A DNA stretch of 10,790 nucleotides from DATHWB01 sp040902855 (GTDB lineage: Bacteria; Actinomycetota; Acidimicrobiia; Spongiisociales; ZC4RG35). Location: NCBI GenBank assembly GCA_040902855.1, contig JBBDWN010000185.1, positions 1-10,790 of the forward strand. Reading direction: 5' to 3'. Positions within the stretch are counted from its first letter, which is position 1, and each line of letters starts with the position of its first letter. The translations under genes and the position numbers were made by a program. Shown piece after piece: positions 1-5,454 of the stretch. The notes beneath the pieces are model-generated. The model saw only the letters and a program-made list of their open reading frames with translations, did no database searches and had not been told where the DNA came from.

Positions 1-65
1 GATGGAGAAGACTCATGCTCTGGCTCAGTTCGTTCGAGGACGAGCGGAGGGTATCGTCCCGGCCG

Positions 66-917
66 ATGTCACTCGTCGCGGTCGTTGGTTCGGTGAATCT
101 CGACCTCGTCGCGACGGCGCCCAGGCTCCCTCGACCGGGCGAGACGGTCACCGATGCCAGCTTCGCCCGCCATCCTGGAGGGAAGGGCGGCAACCAGGCC
201 CTCTCAGCCAGGCGGATGGGGGCCGGCGTCAGCATGATCGCCAGGATCGGTGACGACACCGAGGGTGAGGCTGCCACCGCGCTCCTCCGCGACGGCGGCG
301 TCGACCTCACCGCCTGCAGGGTGTCCCATGGCACCCATACCGGGATCGCCGTCATCGTTGTCGACGCCGCAGGCGAGAATCAGATCGTCGTTGCGCCGGG
401 AGCGAACCGACTCCTCGGAGTCTCCGATGTCGATGTCGCCGGCGCAGACGTCGTGGTGTGTCAGCTGGAGATCCCCTTGCCGACGGTGGAACACGCCATC
501 AGGACAGCGGCGTTCGGCGTACTCAACTGCGCTCCTGCCCGTCAACTCCCACCGGGCCTTCTTGCGGAATGTGACCTCGTGGTCGTCAATCAGACCGAAG
601 CGGACTTCTACGGCTCGGATCTCGCCCACGCCCGGCTCGTCGTGAAGACTCTCGGCGCTGACGGTGCGGTGGCGTTGGATCGAGGTGTGGAGGTCGCCCG
701 CGTCCCCTCCCTGCGCGTGGATACGGTTGACACTGTCGGCGCCGGGGACACGTTCGTCGGTACGCTCGCAGTCGAACTGGCGAACGGAGCAAGCTTGGTG
801 GAGGCCCTGAGGATGGCGACTGCGGCCGGAGCGATCGCCACGACCCGCTCCGGTGCCCAGCCGGCCATTCCGACGCGGGATGAGGTGCTCGCCGCGAGAG
901 AGCGACTGGAGTCGTGA
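66..917 (+). CDS. rbsK: Ribokinase (PfkB family sugar kinase)
   Basis: Phosphorylates D-ribose to ribose 5-phosphate with ATP in the cytoplasm. Seen from the ATG at 66 (283 aa): an N-terminal GSVNLDLV substrate strand (residues 8-15), the PfkB glycine motif PGGKGGNQA (37-45), the NQTE segment with N175/E178 expected to bind Mg-phosphate, and the VDTVGAGDTF signature (221-230) with D228 as the expected catalytic base. The start at 66 is chosen because family homology begins there; a GGAGG lies at 46-50, rather far upstream. The frame is open to the window edge with another ATG at 15, so a longer start is possible. The stop overlaps the start of the nucleoside hydrolase by 4 bases, implying coupled ribose salvage. 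The segment between E178 and the VKTLG strand is about 15-20 residues shorter than in E. coli RbsK. Another PfkB specificity, such as pseudouridine kinase, is less likely but not excluded. Confidence 0.88.
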   Translation: MSLVAVVGSVNLDLVATAPRLPRPGETVTDASFARHPGGKGGNQALSARRMGAGVSMIARIGDDTEGEAATALLRDGGVDLTACRVSHGTHTGIAVIVVDAAGENQIVVAPGANRLLGVSDVDVAGADVVVCQLEIPLPTVEHAIRTAAFGVLNCAPARQLPPGLLAECDLVVVNQTEADFYGSDLAHARLVVKTLGADGAVALDRGVEVARVPSLRVDTVDTVGAGDTFVGTLAVELANGASLVEALRMATAAGAIATTRSGAQPAIPTRDEVLAARERLES

Positions 918-1837
918 CAACACCGATCCTCATCGACTGTGACCCGGGTCACGACGACGCGATCGCGCTGATGCTCGCCATTGCCTCCCCGCAGATCGAT
1001 CTCAGGGCGATCACAACGGTTGCGGGGAACACCACCCTCGAAAAGACCACTGCGAACGCCATACGGGTGCTCGATCTCCTCGGAAGTGATGTGCCGGTCG
1101 CGGCTGGCGCCGATCGGCCCTTGGTGCGAGAACTCGTCGTCGCCGAATACGTGCACGGCCCCACAGGTCTGGACGGCCCGACGCTGCTTCCGCCGAGCCG
1201 CTCGCCTGTAGAGGGCCATGCCGTCCATCTGATGGCTCGGACGCTGGAGGCGGCCGACACCCCCGTGACGCTTGTTCCTGTCGGGCCGCTGACGAACATC
1301 GCACTGTTCATCGCGGTCTATCCCGATCTGGTCGACCGGATCGACAGGATTGTGTTGATGGGCGGATCGATAGGACAGGGCAATGTCAGCCCCTCGGCCG
1401 AGTTCAACATCTACGTGGATCCGGAGGCGGCGGCCCGAGTGTTCGCGTCCGGTCTCGATGTGACGATGATCGGGCTCGACGTGACCCATCGCGCGCTCCT
1501 TCGAAGCATCGACGCTGCCCGGCTCGCGACCGGTGGAGCGGTCTCACGGTTTGTCGCAGAGCTCTTCGGATTCTTCTCGATGAACGAACCGGACTCGAGA
1601 GGTCTTGGTGGCGCCCCGATTCACGATGCCGTCGCGGTCGCTCATCTGATCTGGCCGGATCTCGTGAAGACCGAACGGCGACCGGTGACGGTCGATCTCG
1701 GAGAGACCTCGCGTGGGAGGACGGTGGTGGACCGTCGCCGAGGGAGCGAGAACGATGGTTCCGTCTCCGTGGCAGTCGACATCGACGGAGACAGGTTCAC
1801 ACAAATGCTTGTCCAGCACATCGAATCGCTCGACTGA
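914..1837 (+). CDS. Nucleoside hydrolase (IUNH family)
   Basis: Hydrolyses the N-glycosidic bond of ribonucleosides to free ribose and base. The 307-aa length is usual for RihA/RihB/IUNH proteins. The N-terminal DCDPGHDDA motif (residues 8-16) carries the calcium-binding aspartates. GPLTN holds T127, the block from MGGS to AEFN (149-165) holds N165 for ribose contacts, and IHDAV (236-240) supplies H237 and the last calcium ligand D238. All positions expected for an active enzyme are present. It starts with GTG at 914, overlapping the ribokinase stop as GTGA, so the two are probably co-translated: hydrolase releases ribose and kinase captures it. Base preference (pyrimidine, purine or mixed) cannot be read from these motifs, so no rih letter is assigned. 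Confidence 0.93.
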   Translation: MTTPILIDCDPGHDDAIALMLAIASPQIDLRAITTVAGNTTLEKTTANAIRVLDLLGSDVPVAAGADRPLVRELVVAEYVHGPTGLDGPTLLPPSRSPVEGHAVHLMARTLEAADTPVTLVPVGPLTNIALFIAVYPDLVDRIDRIVLMGGSIGQGNVSPSAEFNIYVDPEAAARVFASGLDVTMIGLDVTHRALLRSIDAARLATGGAVSRFVAELFGFFSMNEPDSRGLGGAPIHDAVAVAHLIWPDLVKTERRPVTVDLGETSRGRTVVDRRRGSENDGSVSVAVDIDGDRFTQMLVQHIESLD

Positions 1838-1841
1838 GGGA

Positions 1842-1882
1842 GTGTGGGAGGGCCGCAGAGGCTGGAGCGGTCCCTCCCACAC
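1842..1882. terminator. Bidirectional hairpin terminator between convergent genes
   Basis: A perfect 11-bp inverted repeat (GTGTGGGAGGG at 1842-1852, CCCTCCCACAC at 1872-1882) is extended inward by CCGC/GCGG (1853-1856, 1867-1870) past a single-base bulge, leaving a 10-nt loop. It fills the 51-bp gap between the nucleoside hydrolase stop (1837) and the metY stop (1889), which converge here. There is no T-run on either side, as is common for high-GC actinobacterial terminators. Confidence 0.75.
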
Positions 1883-1888
1883 CGCCAC

Positions 1889-3184
1889 TCAGCTGACGGA
1901 TGCGATGGCTTGCTCGATGTCTTCCTTGATGTCCTCTATGTGCTCAATCCCCACCGATATCCGGATCAGGTCCGGTGACACCCCAGACGCGATCTGTTCT
2001 GCCTCACGCAACTGCTGGTGGGTGGTTGACGCGGGGTGGATGACCAGCGTCTTGGCATCTCCCACGTTCGCCAGGTGGCTGGCGAGGACCGTGTGGTCGA
2101 TGAATCGCTTGCCCGCCTCGTATCCTCCTTCGAGTCCGAAGGACAGCACCCCGCCGAACCCGTTCCGTAGATACTTCTTGGCGTTGGCGTGATAAGGGTG
2201 GCTCTCCAAGCCCGGGTATGAGACCCATGTCACCTTCGGATGGGTCTCCAGCCACTGGGCCAGTTCAAGGGCGTTATCGACGTGCCGCTGGACGCGGAGG
2301 CTCAGAGTCTCGAGTCCCTGGAGGAAGAGGAACGAATTGAACGGTGAAAGCGCCGCACCGAGGTCCCGCAAACCTTCCACTCTCGCCCTGATCGCGAACG
2401 CGATGTTCCCAAAATCCGACTCGGGGTTGAACACGTCGGTGAACACGAGGTCGTGGTAACCGGGAGCGGGGTTCGTGAAGATCGGGAACTTCCCGTTCCG
2501 CCAATCGAAGCGCCCGGAGTCGACGACGATCCCACCAATCGACGTGCCATGCCCGCCGATCCACTTGGTGGCCGATTCGACGACGATGTCTGCACCGTGG
2601 TCGATAGGTCGGCACAGGTACCCGGCGGCGCCGAAGGTGTTGTCGACGACCAGGGGAATGTCGTGGGCGTGGGCGACGGCCGCGATCGCTTCGAAATCAG
2701 GCACGTTGTACTTCGGGTTTCCGATCGACTCCAGATAGATCGCCCTGGTGTTCTCCTGGATAGCGGCCTCGAAATCGACCGGGTCGTCGCCGTCGACGAA
2801 CGTCACATCGATCCCCTGCCGGGGGAATGCGACCTTGAACTGGTTGTAGGTCCCTCCATAGAGGTAGCTGGTCGAGACGATGTGGTCTCCTGACTCCAGG
2901 ATCGTCGTGAGCGCCAGAAGCTGGGCGGCCTGGCCCGACGCGGTCGCGACAGCAGCAAGTCCGCCTTCGAGAGCCGCCACTCTCTGCTCGAACACATCGG
3001 TCGTCGGGTTCATGATGCGGGTGTAGATGTTCCCGAACTCCTGGAGTCCGAACAGCCGGGCGGCGTGGTCGGTGTCGTCGAATGTGTACGAAGTGGTTTG
3101 GTAGATGGGCACGGCCCGTGCGCGCGTTCCAGGGGCCGACTCCTGGCCTGCGTGGACCTGGAGCGTTTCGTATCGGTAGCTCAT
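1889..3184 (-). CDS. metY: O-acetyl-L-homoserine sulfhydrylase (MetY)
   Basis: PLP enzyme of the Cys/Met metabolism family that makes L-homocysteine from O-acetylhomoserine and sulfide, the direct-sulfhydrylation route to methionine. The 431-aa length matches MetY rather than the shorter MetB/MetC enzymes of about 380-400 aa. Visible features: the N-terminal ETLQVHAGQ block (6-14), the phosphate-contact segment YTRIMNPT (54-61), VVDNTFG with D181 facing the pyridine nitrogen, and SATKWIGGHG with the Schiff-base K207. The start ATG at 3184 is preferred over upstream in-frame codons: homology begins there, a GGAAGGAA Shine-Dalgarno sits about 9 nt upstream, and the extra 93 residues are low-complexity Pro/Arg/Ser translation through osmC. 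It is the second gene of an operon behind a SAM riboswitch. Cystathionine gamma-synthase activity is less likely. Confidence 0.93.
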   Translation of the reverse strand: MSYRYETLQVHAGQESAPGTRARAVPIYQTTSYTFDDTDHAARLFGLQEFGNIYTRIMNPTTDVFEQRVAALEGGLAAVATASGQAAQLLALTTILESGDHIVSTSYLYGGTYNQFKVAFPRQGIDVTFVDGDDPVDFEAAIQENTRAIYLESIGNPKYNVPDFEAIAAVAHAHDIPLVVDNTFGAAGYLCRPIDHGADIVVESATKWIGGHGTSIGGIVVDSGRFDWRNGKFPIFTNPAPGYHDLVFTDVFNPESDFGNIAFAIRARVEGLRDLGAALSPFNSFLFLQGLETLSLRVQRHVDNALELAQWLETHPKVTWVSYPGLESHPYHANAKKYLRNGFGGVLSFGLEGGYEAGKRFIDHTVLASHLANVGDAKTLVIHPASTTHQQLREAEQIASGVSPDLIRISVGIEHIEDIKEDIEQAIASVS

Positions 3185-3233
3185 ATGACTGTGTTCCTTC
3201 CGAGTTTGGGTGACGTCTGCGTGCGGGAATGGT

Positions 3234-3270
3234 CGACCGGGGCACCGGACGATCGCCGGTGCCCCGGTCG
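3234..3270 (-). terminator. 15-bp hairpin between osmC-like gene and metY
   Basis: Perfect inverted repeat with arms CGACCGGGGCACCGG (3234-3248) and CCGGTGCCCCGGTCG (3256-3270) around a 7-nt loop. On the transcribed minus strand it begins 2 nt after the osmC-like stop and ends 49 nt before the metY start. No T-run follows. It could be a partial terminator, an mRNA-stabilising 3' end for the upstream cistron, or a barrier tuning the OsmC:MetY ratio. The structure is directly visible; its role is inferred. Confidence 0.6.
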
Positions 3271-3272
3271 TG

Positions 3273-3806
3273 TCAGGCGACGGCTTCTGACCGACGGGCG
3301 CCGGCGAGGTCGATCCCGACGGGGATGGTCCGTCCGAGGGTGTGACCAACCGGCGATGTCGCGGTGACCTTGGCGTGCAGGGCCTCGATCGCCTCCGGTG
3401 AGGCGTCCGACTCGAGAGCGACCCGAGCCTCGATGGATCGGAAGCCGGCGTGTCCCTGGTCATCCAGCCCCAGAAAGGTATGGAGATCGAGGTCGCCTGT
3501 CACCTCGATGTCGAGAGAGCGGATTTCGATCCCTGCAACGCTGGCGTTGGCGGCATAACCCACTGCGAGGCAATTGCCGAGCGCCCCGAGCAACTGCTCG
3601 ACAGGGTTGGGAGCGGTGTCGGTGCCGCCGAGGCCCGCTGGTTCGTCGGATGGCACCGGTGCGAAGTCCCGGATCCTGACTTCGGAGCGGAAACCCCCCG
3701 TCCATGCCACGTTGGCGGACCAGGTGGTGGCTGCCTTGGCTGGGTCTTCCTGGATGGCGCCGACAAGACCGCCAACCGATTCGAGATCGACATTGTTGAG
3801 TGACAT
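3273..3806 (-). CDS. OsmC family protein, single-cysteine type
   Basis: A 177-aa OsmC/Ohr-fold protein. The diagnostic helix NPVEQLLGALGNCLAVGY (67-84) carries the conserved first cysteine C79. The C-terminal block TSPVGHTLGRTIPV (150-163) lines up with the region where peroxidase-type OsmC/Ohr proteins have their second cysteine in a CPV motif, but here that residue is S151. The classical two-cysteine thiol peroxidase cycle is therefore not supported. A role needing one nucleophilic or sulfur-binding cysteine, or a partner thiol, is more plausible. The start ATG at 3806 has a good AGGAG about 10 nt upstream. It is the first full-length gene after the SAM riboswitch and leader ORF, and precedes metY by 88 nt, so a sulfur-metabolism role is inferred from context. 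Its exact substrate is unknown. Confidence 0.85.
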   Translation of the reverse strand: MSLNNVDLESVGGLVGAIQEDPAKAATTWSANVAWTGGFRSEVRIRDFAPVPSDEPAGLGGTDTAPNPVEQLLGALGNCLAVGYAANASVAGIEIRSLDIEVTGDLDLHTFLGLDDQGHAGFRSIEARVALESDASPEAIEALHAKVTATSPVGHTLGRTIPVGIDLAGARRSEAVA

Positions 3807-3845
3807 TTGCTTGTTCTCCTCTGCGAGATAAGAGCTCTGCTGGTG

Positions 3846-3920
3846 CCCGCCGATGGGATCTCTCGCTCCCGGGTGTCGGCGGGTTCAGCGCTTTGAGCGC
3901 AGAAGTTCCACCCGGGAGCG
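3846..3920 (-). promoter_or_regulatory. Interleaved alternative helices (attenuator-like) upstream of osmC
   Basis: Two perfect inverted repeats interlock on the minus strand. Helix A pairs CGCTCCCGGGTG (3920-3909) with CACCCGGGAGCG (3875-3864), 12 bp. Helix B pairs CCCGCCGA (3883-3876) with TCGGCGGG (3853-3846), 8 bp. The order A1-B1-A2-B2 means they either compete or stack as an H-type pseudoknot. B1 and A2 are directly adjacent. A small hairpin (GCGCT/AGCGC) sits in the A loop. A1 lies inside the leader ORF just after its Cys/Met codons and B1 begins 2 nt after its stop, so ribosome position would decide which helix forms. No T-run is present, so Rho-dependent or translational control is more likely than intrinsic termination. 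Confidence 0.55.
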
Positions 3921-3998
3921 GGGCATGCACATGCCGCAGCACATCGGGCGCGACGAAGCGACCGACCGGGTGGTGATGGCGATGAGTTGAGGTGCCAT
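3885..3998 (-). CDS. Cys/Met-rich leader peptide ORF (37 aa)
   Basis: A short ORF between the SAM aptamer and the osmC-like gene: ATG at 3998, TGA at 3887-3885. Its start has a GGAG (4007-4004) 5 nt upstream. Residues 19-25 read MCCGMCM, holding all three cysteines and three of the four methionines of the peptide. The rest is Arg/Ser/Thr-rich with no domain. About 80 percent of third positions are G or C, like the neighbouring genes, which supports translation. The ORF ends 78 nt before osmC, and its 3' half forms one arm of a 12-bp helix. This is the layout of a leader peptide whose translation senses charged tRNA-Cys and/or tRNA-Met, comparable in principle to the cysteine attenuators known from mycobacteria. 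No function as a finished protein is claimed. Confidence 0.6.
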   Translation of the reverse strand: MAPQLIAITTRSVASSRPMCCGMCMPRSRVELLRSKR

Positions 3999-4007
3999 GG
4001 GGGCTCC

Positions 4008-4046
4008 GCTGTGTGTTGGTCTCAGGCGCTCTGAGCGTCCCACAGC
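4008..4046 (-). promoter_or_regulatory. Candidate expression-platform hairpin before the leader ORF
   Basis: Downstream of the aptamer, GCTGTG (4046-4041) can pair with CACAGC (4013-4008), enclosing an inner hairpin CTCAG (4035-4031)/CTGAG (4025-4021). The outer stem ends one base before the GGAG of the leader ORF. It could set the accessibility of that ribosome binding site. Stability and any competition with P1 are not established. Confidence 0.35.
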
Positions 4047-4064
4047 TTTCATCGCTGAAGACAT

Positions 4065-4166
4065 CTCATCGATCAGGCATTGGCACCGGCTTGGTTCGTC
4101 CTGTCGGACTGCACCTCACGGTTGCCGCGGTTTCACAGGGCCTGTCCCTCCACCGCTCTGGATGAG
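4065..4166 (-). promoter_or_regulatory. SAM riboswitch aptamer (SAM-I clan, possibly SAM-I/IV variant)
   Basis: The minus strand carries the hallmark S-box sequence blocks in order: CAGAG joining region, GGTGGAGGGA (4154-4145), GGCCC..TGAAACC, GGCAACC (4126-4120) and GGTGCCAA (4087-4080). Pairings found: P1 CTCATC (4166-4161) with GATGAG (4070-4065); P2 GCGGT (4156-4152) with ACCGC (4131-4127); P3 ACCG (4122-4119) with CGGT (4088-4085), with an inner GTCC/GGAC hairpin (4109-4098). It should bind S-adenosylmethionine and switch off the downstream osmC-metY operon. With P1 closed at GATGAG there is hardly room for the P4 hairpin of canonical SAM-I, which points to the SAM-I/IV variant architecture. 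Alternatively, ATCG..CGAT at 4073-4051 could be P4, but then no good P1 partner follows. Confidence 0.88.
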
Positions 4167-4186
4167 CGCGTTGTCAATCGCGAGGG

Positions 4187-4215
4187 AGTATTCGGCATTC
4201 GTGGGCGGATGTCAA
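4187..4215 (-). promoter_or_regulatory. Sigma70-like promoter of the osmC-metY operon
   Basis: On the minus strand, TTGACA (4215-4210) is followed after exactly 17 nt by AATACT (4192-4187). Transcription would start near 4180, about 15 nt ahead of the aptamer P1 strand, so the whole riboswitch is included in the leader. Placement immediately upstream of the aptamer strengthens the call. Confidence 0.65.
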
Positions 4216-4256
4216 GCCTGCATGGCGACGGGCCCACAGCGGGAGCGCGAGGACGG

Positions 4257-4273
4257 GCACACTTCCGGTGTGC
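4257..4273 (-). terminator. Weak hairpin after thioredoxin gene
   Basis: GCACAC (4273-4268) pairs with GTGTGC (4262-4257) around a CGGAA loop, 8 nt after the thioredoxin stop and upstream of the osmC-metY promoter. It is only 6 bp with no T-run, so at best a weak terminator. Confidence 0.35.
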
Positions 4274-4281
4274 AGAGGGCC

Positions 4282-4653
4282 CTATTTGGTGACCGACTCC
4301 TGCTCTGCGATCTGACGTCGGACGTCGTCCATGTCCAGATCCCGTACCTGCCCGATGAGGTCGTCGAGTGCGCTGCGGGGGAGCGCCCCGGGCTGGGAAT
4401 ACAACAGGACCTGATCGCGGAAGATCATCAGCGTCGGAATGGAGCGGATGCCGAATGCGCCGGCGAGTTGCTGTTGATCCTCGGTGTCGACTTTGGCGAA
4501 GACGATGTCGGGATGCTCTTCGGCGACGGCCGAATACGTGGGCGCGAAGGAGCGGCAAGGGCCGCACCATTCGGCCCAGAAGTCGACGAGGACCATCTCG
4601 TTGTCACGGATCGTCTCATCGAAACTCTCGAGTGTGAGGTCGACTGTGGGCAT
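4282..4653 (-). CDS. Thioredoxin
   Basis: Cytoplasmic dithiol-disulfide oxidoreductase. From the ATG at 4653 it is 123 aa. VDFWAEWCGPC places the redox pair at C30/C33, and the cis-proline loop SIPTLM has P73 next to the active site. No signal peptide is seen. The start at 4653 is preferred to the in-frame ATG at 4662: a GAGGA ends 9 nt before 4653 but directly abuts 4662. The protein has about 15 extra residues after the usual thioredoxin C-terminus, a charged segment (106-123). It follows the VOC gene by 54 nt on the same strand and may be co-transcribed with it. Proximity to the sulfur operon is suggestive, but a separate promoter and the riboswitch lie between them. Confidence 0.9.
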   Translation of the reverse strand: MPTVDLTLESFDETIRDNEMVLVDFWAEWCGPCRSFAPTYSAVAEEHPDIVFAKVDTEDQQQLAGAFGIRSIPTLMIFRDQVLLYSQPGALPRSALDDLIGQVRDLDMDDVRRQIAEQESVTK

Positions 4654-4707
4654 TGCTCTCATTCCTCGGTTCAGCGGACGTAGATTCCAACGACGGGGGA
4701 GCGGGGT

Positions 4708-5055
4708 TCATTCCATTTGCAGGAATTGAACGATGTTGCCGTCCGGATCCGTGACGGTTGCGACCTTTCCTCCCCACTTCTCTGTTTCCGGCCACCGGAT
4801 GACCGTGTCCGGGTCGCATTTGGTGACAGCCGCGTCGATATCCGCCACACGGAGGTTGACCATAACCCTGAGCGGATCGGCGGAGGTCTCACCGCGAAGT
4901 CCGTCATGAACGGCGATGGTCAGCCGGCAATGGCCGAAGTCGAAGTTCACGAAGCCATTCCTGTCGGATCGAGGGGTGAGTCCGAGCCTGTCGCAGTAGA
5001 AGCTCCGCATCGCATCGAACCCTGTGGTCGAAATCAGCACCCCGGTCAGCTCCAT
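4708..5055 (-). CDS. VOC superfamily (glyoxalase/bleomycin-resistance fold) protein
   Basis: A 115-aa single-unit VOC protein. The N-terminal beta strand (ELTGVLISTTGFDAMRSFY, residues 2-20) has the typical arrangement before the conserved helix, and the C-terminal VTDPDGNIVQFLQ (101-113) is the usual closing strand. The residue often serving as the last metal ligand (E in the closing strand) is Q110 or Q113 here, so metal-dependent catalysis is uncertain. The start ATG at 5055 is chosen by homology; the longer in-frame extension to 5205 runs antisense through the divergent zinc-ribbon gene and is not credible. The Shine-Dalgarno is weak. Members include lyases, dioxygenases and antibiotic-binding proteins, and the substrate cannot be told from sequence. 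Confidence 0.8.
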   Translation of the reverse strand: MELTGVLISTTGFDAMRSFYCDRLGLTPRSDRNGFVNFDFGHCRLTIAVHDGLRGETSADPLRVMVNLRVADIDAAVTKCDPDTVIRWPETEKWGGKVATVTDPDGNIVQFLQME

Positions 5056-5085
5056 GAACCGCAGCGTAAGGCATCCGCTGCTCGG

Positions 5086-5091
5086 TAGGAT
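5086..5091 (+). promoter_or_regulatory. Possible -10 element of a leaderless transcript
   Basis: TAGGAT fits the TANNNT pattern of actinobacterial -10 boxes. It lies 8 nt before the GTG start at 5100, the distance expected if transcription begins at or just before the start codon. No convincing -35 is visible. Confidence 0.3.
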
Positions 5092-5099
5092 TCGTACCT

Positions 5100-5450
5100 G
5101 TGACGAAACAGCGGCGGTGCGCCTGGTGTGGGGCGTCATTCGATGTAGGAGGAGGGCCCGGGAGGCCACCCCGGTTCTGTCGGCGGAGCCATCGCCAGCG
5201 CGCATACGAAGCGCGGCGCCTGGCCGAATCGCACGGTCTTGGGCCCGATGACATTCTTCTCACCCGAGCGGCGTTCGAGGAACTGCGCGACGTTCTCTAC
5301 CGGATCGAAGCGGCGCTGCAGGACGTCGACGGCGATCTGGCGGGCGGCGCCGACACCGCCGAATACCGACAGGCCCTCTGGCACCTCTACCGCACCGCGG
5401 CCGCTGTGCGGACCATCTCGTTCGAACCTCGGGCGGTCGGAGGGTCTTGA
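5100..5450 (+). CDS. Small zinc-ribbon-like protein
   Basis: A 116-aa protein of unknown function. The N-terminus has CAWC (C7, C10) and, after a Gly/Pro-rich linker, RFCRRSHRQRAYEARR (C27, H31). This gives a CxxC-x16-CxxxH metal site followed by a basic helix, resembling the small treble-clef or zinc-ribbon proteins of actinobacteria whose second knuckle reads CSxxCRQRAYR. Residues 50-110 are predicted mostly helical and acidic, without a recognised domain. The GTG start at 5100 is used; the Shine-Dalgarno is poor and a leaderless transcript is possible. It is divergent from the VOC gene (44-bp gap) and converges on psuG with only 4 bp between stops. Nucleic-acid binding is plausible but not shown. 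Confidence 0.7.
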   Translation: MTKQRRCAWCGASFDVGGGPGRPPRFCRRSHRQRAYEARRLAESHGLGPDDILLTRAAFEELRDVLYRIEAALQDVDGDLAGGADTAEYRQALWHLYRTAAAVRTISFEPRAVGGS

Positions 5451-5454
5451 GACT

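Noticed and set aside
2..253. 83-codon plus-strand frame at the window start as the tail of an upstream gene
   Set aside because: It overlaps ribokinase by almost 190 bases, and its third-position bias is weaker than that of the ribokinase frame.
204..923. Long minus-strand open frame opposite ribokinase (239 codons)
   Set aside because: It is a high-GC shadow of the ribokinase: its translation is Arg/Gly/His-rich with no recognisable motif.
3185..3463. Extended N-terminus of MetY from an upstream in-frame start
   Set aside because: The extra 93 residues are Pro/Ser/Arg low complexity and overlap the osmC-like gene; the ATG at 3184 has a good Shine-Dalgarno and matches family N-termini.
3460..3942. 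160-codon minus-strand frame starting in the leader region and overlapping osmC
   Set aside because: It is out of frame with both the leader ORF and osmC; its Arg/His/Pro-rich translation is typical of a shadow frame.
4155..4177. Second TTGACA at 4177-4172 as an alternative promoter
   Set aside because: No TANNNT box at 16-18 nt; it would also start transcription inside the aptamer and destroy the riboswitch.
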